From positions 239,531 to 287,151 of the forward strand of contig NZ_JAJATX010000002.1 of NCBI RefSeq assembly GCF_020866965.1: DNA of 47,621 bases, written 5' to 3'. Below are positions 1 to 9,545 of this stretch, in pieces (within the stretch, counting starts at the first letter, position 1; each line of letters starts with the position of its first letter). The position numbers and the translations under genes were made by a program. The stretch is from Microvirga roseola (lineage in GTDB: Bacteria; Pseudomonadota; Alphaproteobacteria; Rhizobiales; Beijerinckiaceae). The notes under the pieces were generated by a model. The model worked only from the letters and a program-made list of their open reading frames with translations, was not told the DNA's origin and searched no databases.

Positions 1-14
1 AGACTGCGTCTGTT

Positions 15-27
15 CCTCAGGATGAGG
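15..27. repeat. Partial REP-like palindromic repeat (right arm)
   Basis: The 13-base arm CCTCAGGATGAGG is identical to the right arm of the complete inverted repeat at 15510-15556. The matching left arm would lie before base 1, so this copy seems cut by the window edge. It is a short intergenic repeat with no coding capacity. Confidence 0.5.
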
Positions 28-49
28 AGGAGAGATTGGGCCGGTGTAT

Positions 50-64
50 GTTCCTCTTTTGTTC
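50..64 (+). promoter_or_regulatory. LexA (SOS) box, alphaproteobacterial direct-repeat type
   Basis: The sequence GTTC-N7-GTTC is seen exactly (GTTC at 50-53 and 61-64, spacer 54-60). This is the known LexA recognition site of alphaproteobacteria, unlike the CTGT-N8-ACAG site of enterics. Its last base is the first base of a consensus -35 element, so bound LexA should block the rightward promoter. It could also serve a leftward gene outside the window. That LexA binds here is inferred from sequence only. Confidence 0.6.
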
Positions 65-92
65 TTGACTGCGGCCTCAAGCTTTGCTATAT
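64..92 (+). promoter_or_regulatory. Consensus housekeeping promoter, rightward
   Basis: CTTGAC at 64-69 and CTATAT at 87-92 are separated by 17 bases, matching the alphaproteobacterial housekeeping consensus at every position. Transcription would start near 99-100. No convincing protein follows until 666, so the transcript is either a roughly 565-nt leader for the autotransporter pseudogene or an independent RNA. The overlapping LexA box suggests induction by DNA damage. Confidence 0.6.
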
Positions 93-665
93 CCTGTCTT
101 GTCCGCAGCACCGGGACGCGCCCGAGGCGTCGGTTGTGGCGGCGGATGCGGTTTGCTCGCGGCACGGGGTCTCGCAAGCCCTGCGCCGCCAGGAGATCCG
201 AGCGGGAGACCTGGAGCACGGCGCCTGTTCGGGCAGGCCTGCGTTCCCCTCTCCCCAGCCTCGCCCGTACCGGATGACAGCCGGGGCTGCGCGACAGAGC
301 GCCGTAAGAGAGCCTGGGGGCGGCTGTGGCGTCCCATCACAGGCTCTCGGAGCGCGAGGCCGGAGCCCTGCCGAGACGCCGCGCGGGACGCGTGTTGCTT
401 CCTGCCCGGGCGGCTTCCCGCCCGAATTCTTCGCACGCCGCAGGGCAGCGAAGCGAGACAGCGTCCCGTGCTTCCCCCGTCCCGCAAGGGACAAAGCCAG
501 GACCGGACCGACAGCCCTTCCGCCAAAACCCGGCGCGAAGACGATGGCTCGCGGGCGTTGCTCCGGTTGACGGAGCCCTGCTCAACCCTCCCCGAACATA
601 CAGTTTCCCGGCGGCATGGGAGCGCTACGTCATCTCGTTGCAATTCCATTTTCGAAAGGAACGTG
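93..665 (+). other. Leader or intergenic region without a recognisable gene
   Basis: This stretch is very GC-rich and open in several frames on both strands, but no translation resembles a protein. The peptides are rich in Arg, Pro, Ala and Gly and lack a sensible ribosome site. It contains inverted repeats: GAGAGCCTG at 308-316 with CAGGCTCTC at 340-348, CGGGCGG at 407-413 with CCGCCCG at 418-424 (4-base loop), and GTCCC at 479-483 with GGGAC at 488-492 around a GCAA tetraloop. It may be a structured transcript from the promoter at 64-92, or degenerate intergenic DNA. Confidence 0.4.
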
Positions 666-3353
666 ATGGCTGGCGCACATCTCCCGACAGGTCCTGTGAG
701 GACCGCCCGATCCTCGCATCATCCCATCTTCACGCTCCTCCTTTCCGCCTTCGCCTCGATCCCCGCCCTCCTTCCCTCCTCGCCGGCCCTGGCGCAGAGG
801 CAGGAGGTCCTTGCCGGCGGGCAGGTGATTGCGGATCCGGTCGATCTCGGCGCGCCGGGCATCGCCTATACGGTCCCAGGCCTGTCGAGCGACCGTGCCG
901 CGATCAGCGGCCGGATCGGAGGAGCCGGCCCCCTGATCAAGGACGGCGGCGGAACGCTGGTCCTCCAGAACACGCTGAACGATTACACCGGCGCGACGAC
1001 GGTTCGCGCCGGAACGCTCGAGGGGAGCCTGAGCCGGACCACCAATCTCACCGTGATGAGCGGCGCCATCTACAGGACCACCGGCACTCAGAACATCCGG
1101 TCGCTCAGCGGCGAGGGAACCATTGCCGGAGCCGCCCGCTCGTCACTCTCCGTCAACCTGAACGCCGTTCCCCTGCAGGTCTTTTCCGGCCGCCTTTCAC
1201 TGCCGGATTTCCACATCTCGGGAACGGGAACCTTCGTGTTCCGCGGATCCGCCGACTTCACCACTTTCCATGCAGGGCCGGGCAGCACGTTGCGGGTGGA
1301 AAGCGAGGTCGGCCAGGTGCGGCCGGTCGGCGGCACCGTCCAGATCGCCGATGGCGCCAGGATCGGCAGCATCTACATCCGGGGGAGACTCCGAACACGA
1401 TCGACGTTCCAAGCGGCGTCGGAGAAATCGGCTTCATCGACGCGCGAGTCGAAGGCGACACGCAGGGAACGCTCATCAAGACGGGAGCCGGCACCCTGCG
1501 GGTGCCGTTGGACGATCCCAATTACGGCGCCGGCTGGAACTTCAACTCGACCGTCGTCGTGCGGGAAGGACGCCTGGCCGTCGACGGCACGGTCTTCCCC
1601 GGCGCGTTCAGCGGCAGCCGCCTGTTCGGGGAGTGGATCGTCGAAGGATCGGGCGTTCTCGGCGGCACCGGTCAGATCGGCTATCCGGAGGATCCGGAGA
1701 CCGGCTCCCGGCGCGGCGAAATCCATGTCTTCGTGAACAACAGCGGCACGATTGCGCCCGGCAATTCCATCGGCACCCTGACCATCGTCGGACCGGTGAC
1801 GTTCAATGCCGGCTCCAGCCTCGAGGTCGAGGTCGATCCGCAGGGGCGGAGCGATCTGCTCAGGATCGACGGAACCGCGATCCTCAACGGCGGCACCGTG
1901 CGGGTCCTGCCCCTGGCCGGCCTCTACACGGCCCAGAGCCGCTACGTCATCCTCACTGCGAGCGGCGGCGTGACGGGCCAGTTCTCCGATGCGCGCATCC
2001 CGCATAATTTCGCGTTCCTGACGCCGACGCTGTTCTATTCGGCGAATGACGTCGCTCTTGTCCTGACACGCAACGAGCGTCCCATCGACGACATGGACGA
2101 CGAGTCGACGGACCCGCCGCCGGATACGACGTCGGACGATGATCCGGAGGATGATGACGGCGGCAATGATCGCAACGATGAGCCCGGCGGCAACGGGCGC
2201 GATCTTCCGGGCGGAAACCCGCTCACCATCGGCGGCGTCCTGGATGCCCTGCCCCTCACAAATCCCGTCGTCGAGGCCGTCGTCTCCCTCGATGAAGCAA
2301 ACGTGAGGCCTGCGCTCGATCTGCTGTCCGGCGAGCTCTATCCCAGCCTTGCGGCTGCATGGCTGGATGAAAGCCGCCTCGTGCGGGAAGCGGTTCTGAA
2401 CCGCCTGCGGCAGGCCTCGGCACAGAGCGGGATTCCCGCATTCGTCGCCGCGCAGGGGCTGCGCGTCTCCTATACGGCCGATGTTGCAGGAGGACGGCAG
2501 GCGTCCCCCGTTCCGGCTCCGGATCCCGCCTTCGCCCTCTGGGGACAGGCCTTCGGGTCCTTCGGTCGTCTCAAGGGAGACGGGTTCATCGCATCCCTCG
2601 ACCGCTCAACGCGGGGTTTCGTCCTCGGCGCGGATTACAGGCAGGGGCCCTGGCGCGTCGGCATCGTCGGCGGCTACACGCAGACATCCCTCGATCAGCA
2701 GGCTCTCTCGGCCTCCGCCCATCTCGATACCTACTATGTCGGCGCCTATGGCGGCTTCTCGCTCGATGGCCTGGAGATCAAGGTTGGTTGGCGGCCTCTA
2801 CACCGCGCATGACATCGAGACATCGCGGTCGGTCGTCTTCCCCGGCTTCAGGGACAGCCTCGGCGCCAACATCGACGGGCGCGGCTGGCAGGTCTTCGGC
2901 GAAATCGGCTACACCTTCCAGATGGGACAGGTGGCGCTCCAGCCCTTCGCGGGGCTCGCCTATATCCATCTCGAGACCGACAGCTTCAGCGAGGAAGGCG
3001 GACCGGCGGCCCTGGTCGGCGCGGGCCTGAGCCGCTCCGTCGGCTATTCGACCCTCGGGCTTCGGGCCTCCACGAACTTCACTCTCGACGACATGAATCT
3101 CAGACTGCACGGCATGATCGGATGGCGTCACGCCGTCGTCGAGGAGGCCTCCTTCGCATATCTCGCCTTCCGCGACGGGAGCTTGCCGTTCCGCGTCGCC
3201 GGTCTGCCGATTGCCAAGGACAGCCTCGTCGCGGAGGTGGGCCTCGATTGGGAGATCGGTCCCCGGGCGAGGCTGGGCGTGTCCTATTCGGGCATGATCG
3301 CCGACAGGGCCGCCGATCATGCCGTCAAGGCGGATCTCACGATCCGCTTCTGA
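666..3353 (+). pseudogene. Autotransporter (type V secretion) gene disrupted by two frameshifts
   Basis: The start at 666 follows AAAGGA (655-660). Residues 1-43 form a signal peptide ending PALA. A passenger with autotransporter-associated beta-strand repeats follows (for example GGGTLVLQNTLNDYTGATTV). Next come an acidic Asp/Glu/Pro linker near 2090-2210, a conserved pre-barrel region, and a C-terminal beta-barrel ending in LTIRF with the terminal Phe typical of outer-membrane barrels. The reading frame changes near 1381-1385, where a run of five G probably lost one base. It changes again at 2782-2791, where GGTT is tandemly duplicated. The two changes cancel, so a corrected protein would be about 894 residues. 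As written, translation from 666 ends at 1736, before the barrel, so the product could not be secreted. An assembly error is possible for the first site and less likely for the second. Confidence 0.8.
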
Positions 3354-3455
3354 TCCGCGCCGCCTTCATCAGGAACGATTTGCGCTCGAACACGTCCATC
3401 ATGGGCGGGCTCGAACACGGGTCCTGGGGACAAGGCGGCACGATAGGGGAGGTGG

Positions 3456-4568
3456 ATGTACGACCGATTTGCGCGCGTGGCGATGGTGGCGGTTGCGCTC
3501 CTGCTCGCTTTCCTCGCCATTCAGCCCTACGTGGACCGCTATTTCTTCGCCGCACAGGAGCCGCGCCCCGTCGCCTCCCGCGGCGATCTTGCGGAGTTCG
3601 AGCTTTCGACCATCCGGGTCTTCGAGGCGATTGCGCCCTCGGTCGTGCAGGTCGTGTCCATTCCCTCCGGACGCGGGCGCATGAGCCGCGCCCGCGGCGT
3701 CGGATCGTCCGGAACGGGGTTTCTCTGGGATACGGCCGGGCACATCGTCACGAACGAGCATGTCGTGGCGAATGCGAACACCTTTGCGGTCCGCCTCGCG
3801 TCCGGGGATGTCGTGCGCGCCGAGGTGGTCGGGCGGGCCCCGAACTACGATCTCGCCGTGCTGCGCGTCTCGCGGCGCGGGCAACTGCCGCCGCCGGTGC
3901 CGGTCGGGACGTCCGCCGATCTCCGGGTGGGGCAGGCGGCTTACGCCATCGGCAATCCCTTCGGTCTCGACCAGTCGCTCACCACCGGCATCGTCAGCGC
4001 CGTGAAGCGTCGCCTGCCGACGAGCGGAGGACGCGAGATCGCCGACGTGATCCAGACGGATGCCGCCATCAATCCAGGCAATTCCGGAGGGCCGCTCCTC
4101 GACTCCGCCGGCCGTCTGATCGGCGTCAACACGGCCATCTTCTCGCCCTCCGGCGCGAATGCGGGCATCGGATTCGCCATTCCCGTCGATGTGGTCAACC
4201 GGGTCGTGCCGGAGCTGATCCGGCAGGGGCGCGTGCCGACGCCCGGCATCGGCATTCTGATCGCCGACGAGGCGCTGACGGCCCAGATGGGGGTCACGGG
4301 TCTCATGATCGCCGCCACCGTGCCGGGGTCGCCGGCGGAGACAGCGGGCCTGCAGGGAATCGAGCCCGAGGCGGGACAGGTCGGCGATGTCATCGTGGCG
4401 GCAAACGGTGCGCCGGTCCGGCATCTCTCCGACCTGACGAACCAGCTCGAGAAGGTCGGCATCGGCGGCACCATTGCGCTGACGGTGGTCCGGGACGGGC
4501 GCTCACGCACAGTTGATGTGGCGGTCGAGGACATGGAGAGACGGCTGCCTCCGATTGCACGCCCCTAG
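3456..4568 (+). CDS. Membrane-anchored HtrA/DegP-like trypsin-type serine protease with one PDZ domain
   Basis: This 370-residue protein has an uncleaved-looking hydrophobic N-terminal segment (about residues 7-24), which would anchor it in the inner membrane with the protease in the periplasm. The trypsin-like domain (about 50-255) carries the triad His102 (in TNEHVV), Asp132 (in NYDLAVL) and Ser210 (in GNSGGP). A single PDZ domain follows (about 265-360). One PDZ and a membrane anchor resemble DegS more than the two-PDZ DegP. Proteases of this kind act in envelope protein quality control or stress signalling. The start is supported by GGGGAGG at 3446-3452. The gene lies 102 bases after the broken autotransporter and probably has its own expression. 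Confidence 0.88.
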   Translation: MYDRFARVAMVAVALLLAFLAIQPYVDRYFFAAQEPRPVASRGDLAEFELSTIRVFEAIAPSVVQVVSIPSGRGRMSRARGVGSSGTGFLWDTAGHIVTNEHVVANANTFAVRLASGDVVRAEVVGRAPNYDLAVLRVSRRGQLPPPVPVGTSADLRVGQAAYAIGNPFGLDQSLTTGIVSAVKRRLPTSGGREIADVIQTDAAINPGNSGGPLLDSAGRLIGVNTAIFSPSGANAGIGFAIPVDVVNRVVPELIRQGRVPTPGIGILIADEALTAQMGVTGLMIAATVPGSPAETAGLQGIEPEAGQVGDVIVAANGAPVRHLSDLTNQLEKVGIGGTIALTVVRDGRSRTVDVAVEDMERRLPPIARP

Positions 4569-4849
4569 AAAAAGCATCCGCCACGTTTCTCTCGCGGACC
4601 GAAGTCGAGCGATATCGCTCGGATCGGGCGATGTTTTTCTGCAAACCGGCGATCCGCCTCACCTTCAGGAAATCCCGCACGGGAATGTTCCAATTTCGTG
4701 AGAGGCGGGGTGTGAACCAGTATCGAGGCGGCGCGTTTGACAATCACATTGAACGTTTTGCTAGGCGCAACCGGCTAGGAATCTTGACTGAATACTTCGG
4801 GTGCTCGCGGCAAAACATTTATAGCTCAAGTATACGGAGGAATTCCGTG

Positions 4850-5155
4850 ATGCGCTTGAAATACACTGCCTTTGCCGCTTCCTTCGCAGGACTGATGATG
4901 GTCGGAAGCATCCCGGCTTCGGCTCAGATGGCCTGCGCGCCCCGTGATGAAGTCATCGACGCCCTCGGACAGAAGTATGACGAGGCCCCGGTCGGCATCG
5001 GCTTGATGCGCCCCAATCAGGTGCTCGAACTGCTTGTCTCCGATACCGGGTCCTGGACCCTGCTCGTGACCCTGCCCACGGGCCGGTCCTGCATCATGGG
5101 AGCCGGCGAGAACTGGGAGACCATGACCGTGGAGATCAAGGGCGATCCCGTGTGA
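4850..5155 (+). CDS. Small secreted protein of unknown function with two cysteines
   Basis: This 101-residue protein starts with a signal peptide (residues 1-25, ending PASA before Gln26), so it should be periplasmic. The mature part is about 76 residues and has two cysteines, Cys29 and one in GRSCIMG, which could form a disulfide. It also has a Trp-containing segment (TGSWTLLVTLP). I recognise the type as a small periplasmic hypothetical protein seen in Hyphomicrobiales, but no function can be assigned. GGAGG at 4836-4840 fits either the ATG at 4850 (9 bases away) or a GTG at 4847 (6 bases). A possible promoter, TTGACA at 4737-4742 with a weak -10 at 4760-4765, lies in the 281-base upstream gap. 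That gap otherwise holds only the palindrome GAGCGATATCGCTC at 4607-4620. Confidence 0.7.
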   Translation: MRLKYTAFAASFAGLMMVGSIPASAQMACAPRDEVIDALGQKYDEAPVGIGLMRPNQVLELLVSDTGSWTLLVTLPTGRSCIMGAGENWETMTVEIKGDPV

Positions 5156-5366
5156 GAACTGCCCTCGAACGCGCTGAAGGCCGACATGCCCTTAGGCCCG
5201 GATGTTCTTGCATTGCATGCATCGGCGGGCCTGCGAGACCTGATGGGTCGTAAAAAAGACCTGCCCCATCAGTCCTTTGTCTCATGGACAAGGGCGCGCG
5301 TCTTCTCTTTTTACCGTGGAGCCTTAAGCTAAGGGTCAAGGATCCTCCTCCACGAAAGCGGGAACG

Positions 5367-7568
5367 ATGAAGCGCGTCCAGACGAACGGTCTCCAGGTTG
5401 CACCGGTTCTTCACGATTTCATTGAGAGGGAAGCTCTCCATGGGACCGGGGTATCGGCCGACGCCTTCTGGAGGGGCCTTGCCGGCCTGGTCCGGGACTT
5501 CGCGCCCCGCGACCGTGAGCTTCTCGGCGTCCGGGACAAGTTCCAGGCGCAGATCGACGAGTATCACCGTGCGCAAGCCGGCAAGCCCTTCGATCAAGCC
5601 GATTACGAGCGCTTCCTGCGGGATATCGGCTATGTCCTTCCCGAGCCGGAGGAATTTTCCGTCGGGACGCTGCATGTCGATGACGAGATCGCCCGCATCG
5701 CCGGTCCTCAGCTCGTGGTGCCGGTCTCCAATGCCCGCTATGCGCTCAACGCCGCCAATGCGCGCTGGGGCAGCCTCTACGATGCGCTCTACGGCACGGA
5801 TGCGATCCCCGAGGACGAGGGAGCAACGCGGGGCGGCGGATACAACAAGGCGCGTGGCGCGAAGGTGGTGGCCCGTGCCCGCGAGCTGCTGGATCAGGCC
5901 GCTCCGCTGTCTACGGGCAGTCACAAGAATGCCGTTTCCTATTCCGTTCAGGGTGGTGCTCTGACCGTCAAACTCCAGGACGGCAGCGAGACCGCTCTTG
6001 CCGATCCTGCCCGGTTCGTCGGCTATCAGGGCGATGCGGCCGATCCTTCCGCCGTGCTGCTGCGCCACAACAACCTGCATGTCGAGATCAGGGTCGACCG
6101 GTCCAATCCCATCGGAGCCGACGATCCGGCGGGCGTCGCCGATGTGGTGATGGAATCCGCCGTCTCCACCATCATGGACCTCGAGGACTCGGTCGCCGCC
6201 GTCGATGCGGAGGACAAGGTTCTCGTTTACCGCAACTGGCTCGGCCTCATGAAGGGCGATCTGGCGGAGAGTTTCGAGAAGGGCGGACGCACCGTCGAGC
6301 GCCGCCTGAACCCGGATCGGATCTACACCATGCCCCAGGGCGGCGAGCTCCGCCTGCATGGACGCAGCCTCATGCTGGTGCGCAATGTGGGCCACCACAT
6401 GTTCACCGATGCGGTGCTGGACGAGAACGGCGAGGAGATCCCCGAGACCATTCTCGACGCCGCGATTACGTCCCTGATCGCCATTCACGACATCAAGGGC
6501 GAGGGCGAAATCCGCAACAGCCGCGCAGGCTCCGTGTACATCGTGAAGCCCAAGATGCACGGGCCGGACGAGGTCGCCTTTGCGAACGATCTCTTCGCCG
6601 CCGTCGAGGACATGCTTTCGCTTCCGCGCAACACGCTCAAGATGGGCATCATGGACGAGGAGCGACGTACGACTGTGAACCTCAAGGCCTGCATCAAGGC
6701 GGCCTCCGAGCGCATCGTGTTCATCAACACGGGCTTCCTCGACCGCACCGGGGACGAGATCCATACCTCCATGGAAGCCGGTCCCATGATCCGCAAGAAC
6801 GACATGAAGTCGACCGCGTGGATCAAGGCCTACGAGGACAACAACGTGGATGTGGGTCTCGCCTGCGGCCTGCCGGGCAAGGCGCAGATCGGCAAGGGCA
6901 TGTGGGCCGCGCCCGACAGGATGGCCGACATGCTGGCCCAGAAGATCGGTCATCCGCAGGCCGGCGCCAACACCGCCTGGGTGCCGTCTCCGACGGCCGC
7001 GACACTCCATGCCATGCACTACCACCAGGTCGATGTGATGAACCGGCAGGAGGAGCTGAAGCAGCGTCCTGCAGCAAATCCCTCCGATATCCTCACGATC
7101 CCGGTGTCCCAGTCCAACTGGGCTCCCGACGCGGTCCAGCAGGAGCTCGACAACAACTGCCAGGGCATCCTGGGCTATGTGGTGCGCTGGATCGACCAGG
7201 GCGTCGGCTGCTCCAAGGTGCCTGACATCCACGATGTCGGCCTCATGGAGGACCGTGCCACCTTGCGCATCTCCAGTCAGCACCTCGCCAACTGGCTGCG
7301 CCACGGCATCGTCACGGAGGATCAGGTGATGGAGACCCTGCGCCGCATGGCGGAGGTGGTGGACCGGCAGAATGCGGGCGATCCGCTCTACAGCCCCATG
7401 GCCCCCGGCTTCGACGGCCCCGCCTTCAAGGCGGCCTGCGATCTGGTGTTCAAGGGCGCGGCGCAGCCGAACGGCTACACCGAATGGATCCTGCACGAGC
7501 GTCGCCGCGAGGCGAAGGCGGCAGGCGCGCCGGACCGCATCGAAGAGAGCGGCGTCAAGACGAAGTAG
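5367..7568 (+). CDS. glcB: Malate synthase G
   Basis: This enzyme condenses glyoxylate and acetyl-CoA to malate in the cytoplasm, the second step of the glyoxylate shunt and the route for glycolate-derived glyoxylate. The 733 residues match the length of the monomeric G isoform (E. coli 723), not the shorter A isoform. By motif position, the catalytic Arg is R339 (SLMLVRN) and the catalytic Asp is D629 ([10 protein letters not shown]). The magnesium ligands lie in the DEERRT motif (about residue 431) and at D459 ([10 protein letters not shown]). No isocitrate lyase or glycolate oxidase gene is adjacent, so it appears monocistronic. It ends at a strong terminator shared with the converging pxpC. 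The 211-base upstream gap has an imperfect hairpin (CTGATGGG at 5240-5247 with CCCATCAG at 5265-5272) but no clear promoter. Confidence 0.95.
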   Translation: MKRVQTNGLQVAPVLHDFIEREALHGTGVSADAFWRGLAGLVRDFAPRDRELLGVRDKFQAQIDEYHRAQAGKPFDQADYERFLRDIGYVLPEPEEFSVGTLHVDDEIARIAGPQLVVPVSNARYALNAANARWGSLYDALYGTDAIPEDEGATRGGGYNKARGAKVVARARELLDQAAPLSTGSHKNAVSYSVQGGALTVKLQDGSETALADPARFVGYQGDAADPSAVLLRHNNLHVEIRVDRSNPIGADDPAGVADVVMESAVSTIMDLEDSVAAVDAEDKVLVYRNWLGLMKGDLAESFEKGGRTVERRLNPDRIYTMPQGGELRLHGRSLMLVRNVGHHMFTDAVLDENGEEIPETILDAAITSLIAIHDIKGEGEIRNSRAGSVYIVKPKMHGPDEVAFANDLFAAVEDMLSLPRNTLKMGIMDEERRTTVNLKACIKAASERIVFINTGFLDRTGDEIHTSMEAGPMIRKNDMKSTAWIKAYEDNNVDVGLACGLPGKAQIGKGMWAAPDRMADMLAQKIGHPQAGANTAWVPSPTAATLHAMHYHQVDVMNRQEELKQRPAANPSDILTIPVSQSNWAPDAVQQELDNNCQGILGYVVRWIDQGVGCSKVPDIHDVGLMEDRATLRISSQHLANWLRHGIVTEDQVMETLRRMAEVVDRQNAGDPLYSPMAPGFDGPAFKAACDLVFKGAAQPNGYTEWILHERRREAKAAGAPDRIEESGVKTK

Positions 7569-7575
7569 GATGAAG

Positions 7576-7601
7576 AAGGGCGTCTCACCGGACGCCCTTT
7601 T
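7576..7601. terminator. Rho-independent terminator shared by glcB and pxpC
   Basis: AAGGGCGTC (7576-7584) pairs with GACGCCCTT (7591-7599) around a 6-base loop, and a T run follows on the plus strand. It lies between two convergent genes and overlaps the end of neither by more than a few bases, so it can serve both strands. Confidence 0.8.
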
Positions 7602-7602
7602 C

Positions 7603-8628
7603 TCATTCGTGCGCTGTGGGAGCGAGCGCGTCAATTGTGCCGCCGATCAGGTTTCGGCTCAGCAGGTGCTCCGTCGTCAGATCAAAGCGGACAGGCACGA
7701 GCTTCGAAGGCAGATCCGCGATCCAATCCTTCAGCCGCCGCGCCGCCGCCACGGCCTCGCTGCGCTCCACGGCCTGGAAGCGCACGCCCGCGCCGGGCCG
7801 CATTTGACCGAAGCGGGGAAGGTCGGCGCTGATCACGGTTGCGATCTTCGGATAGCCGCCCGCCGTCTGCCGGTCGCGCATCAGCACGATGGGCTGGCCG
7901 CTGCCCGGCACCTGGATATGACCGTGGACGATCCCGTCCGAGACGATGTTGAAGCCTTTGGCATGCTCGAGCTTGGGCCCGGTGAGCTGGAACCCCATCC
8001 GGTCGGCCTGGGGGCTGATGGTGAATTCGTTCTCCAGGAACGTGCGGATCGCATCGTCCGTGAGGTAGTCGTCCTGCGGGCCCAGCATGACGCGTATCGG
8101 GCCCGTCTCCTCGATGATGTCGGCGGTCAGCTGCATCGGCTCGCCCCCTTGGGCCTCTGGCCGGCAGGGCAGGCGGTTTCCGGCCTGGAGCGGTGCGCCT
8201 TTCAGGCCGCCGAGGCGGGAGCGCAGATGGAACGAGAGGCTTCCCAGTTGCGGCTCGACGGCCAATCCTCCGGCCACCGCCAGATAGGCGAAGGCCCCGG
8301 TGCGGGGATGCCCCACCTCCAGGGTCTGCCCCTCCTTCAGGATGAACGAGGTCAGGGGCGGGACGGGCGTACCGTCGATGCTGGCGGATGCGCCCGCGCC
8401 GAGGACGGCGAGGCGCAGGTCGCCGCCCTCAGCTGTGAAGGCGCCGCCGAGATTGACGAACTCGACGGCCGCCATTTCCGGCGTGTTGCCGACAAGGACG
8501 TTGGCCATGGCGAGCGCGCGGAAATCCATAGCGCCTGAGGGCGAGACGCCGAAGCGCTGATAGCCGAAGCGGCCGCGGTCCTGCAGGGCCGTCATGGGGC
8601 CGCAGGAGTTCACGATAAGGTCCGTCAT
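7603..8628 (-). CDS. pxpC: 5-oxoprolinase subunit C (KipA-like, biotin-dependent carboxyltransferase family)
   Basis: The 341-residue protein belongs to the KipA/PxpC family, recognised by the N-terminal TALQDRGRFGYQRFGVSPSG block, the GPQDDY segment and the RDRQTAGGYPKI block. With PxpA and PxpB, PxpC forms an ATP-dependent prokaryotic 5-oxoprolinase that opens pyroglutamate to glutamate, removing a damage product of glutamine and glutathione. A strong ribosome site (GGAGG, complement of 8636-8640) precedes the ATG. The first four bases overlap the end of pxpB (ATGA), so the two are translationally coupled. An older name for homologues is allophanate hydrolase subunit 2. Confidence 0.9.
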   Translation of the reverse strand: MTDLIVNSCGPMTALQDRGRFGYQRFGVSPSGAMDFRALAMANVLVGNTPEMAAVEFVNLGGAFTAEGGDLRLAVLGAGASASIDGTPVPPLTSFILKEGQTLEVGHPRTGAFAYLAVAGGLAVEPQLGSLSFHLRSRLGGLKGAPLQAGNRLPCRPEAQGGEPMQLTADIIEETGPIRVMLGPQDDYLTDDAIRTFLENEFTISPQADRMGFQLTGPKLEHAKGFNIVSDGIVHGHIQVPGSGQPIVLMRDRQTAGGYPKIATVISADLPRFGQMRPGAGVRFQAVERSEAVAAARRLKDWIADLPSKLVPVRFDLTTEHLLSRNLIGGTIDALAPTAHE

Positions 8629-9386
8629 GGACGCACCTCCTCGGCCACGGGCTCACCGGCAAGCGCCGCCATCTCCAGCGACTCCCAGCGCGAGGCATCG
8701 ATGGGCTCGAAGACGATTTCGTCTCCCGCCGCGAACAGGAAAGCCGGGTCGCGCTCCGGGGCATAGGTGCGCACGGGCGTGCGGCCGAGATTGTGCCAAC
8801 CGCTCGGCATGTCCATGGGCGCGATGCCGGCCTGCTCGCCGCCGATCATGATCGTGCCGGAGGGAATCTTGGCGCGGGGATGAAGCCTACGGGACGTGGC
8901 GATCCGCTTGTCGAGGCCGCCGAGATAGGTGAAGCCCGGCAGGAAGCCGATCAGGTAGATGCGATAGACCGCCGACGAATGGATGTCGATCACTTGGGCA
9001 GGTGTCATGCCGTGGATCTCCGCGACTTCCTCCAGGTCGCTCCCGAATTCCCCGCCATAGACCACGGGCACCCGCCAGCGCCTGCCCTTTGCGTTGCGAG
9101 GGGCGATGTCCCTGGCCTCCTCCTCGAGAAGGCTCACCAGCGCCTCGTAATCGGTCACGGTCGGATCGAACTGGATGGTGAGCGAGCGGTAGGTCGGCAC
9201 GGTCTCGATGAGGCCGGTCGGCGCGCGCTGCCGGACGATCTCGTCGAGCGCGAGCACCTTTCCGTTGAGATCGGGATCGACGGTGCTCCCGAACTCGACG
9301 GTCACGGCGCTGTCGCCGCAGGGGAGGATTCTCGGTGTCTGCACGATGCTCTCGCTGATGATCGGACCGGCCTTTGCCCATCTCAC
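8625..9386 (-). CDS. pxpB: 5-oxoprolinase subunit B (KipI-like)
   Basis: This protein of about 253 residues is of the PxpB/KipI family, seen in RILPCGDSAVTVEFG near the N-terminus and the LIGFLPGFTYLGGLD block. It is the partner of PxpC in pyroglutamate hydrolysis, and Bacillus KipI homologues also inhibit a sporulation kinase. The longest version begins at a GTG (9386). A GTG at 9344, just before QTPRILP, fits the family start better and is an alternative. PxpA (LamB/YcsF family) is normally encoded beside these two, but it is not present on either side here. Confidence 0.88.
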   Translation of the reverse strand: MRWAKAGPIISESIVQTPRILPCGDSAVTVEFGSTVDPDLNGKVLALDEIVRQRAPTGLIETVPTYRSLTIQFDPTVTDYEALVSLLEEEARDIAPRNAKGRRWRVPVVYGGEFGSDLEEVAEIHGMTPAQVIDIHSSAVYRIYLIGFLPGFTYLGGLDKRIATSRRLHPRAKIPSGTIMIGGEQAGIAPMDMPSGWHNLGRTPVRTYAPERDPAFLFAAGDEIVFEPIDASRWESLEMAALAGEPVAEEVRP

Positions 9387-9545
9387 ATCGGGGCCGATCC
9401 TTCAACGGCAAGAGGTGGCGCAGGGGCATGCGCCGGGAACATGAGGGGACATTCCGCCTATGCTCCTTTTTGCTAGACTCAACTCCGCTTCCCTCTTCGT
9501 GCTATGCCACGGCCATCTGAGCCTCAGCTCTATCCGGAGACAATC

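Noticed and set aside
84..665. In-frame upstream extension of the autotransporter reading
   Set aside because: The translation is Arg/Pro/Gly-rich and not protein-like. A signal peptide with a proper ribosome site begins at 666.
4607..4620. Palindrome GAGCGATATCGCTC after the HtrA-like gene
   Set aside because: No T run follows at once and no repeat elsewhere supports an operator, so it was not called as a feature.
5136..7634. 832-codon open frame antisense to malate synthase
   Set aside because: It is a by-product of GC-rich codon use opposite a clearly identified enzyme, and its translation has no recognisable domain.
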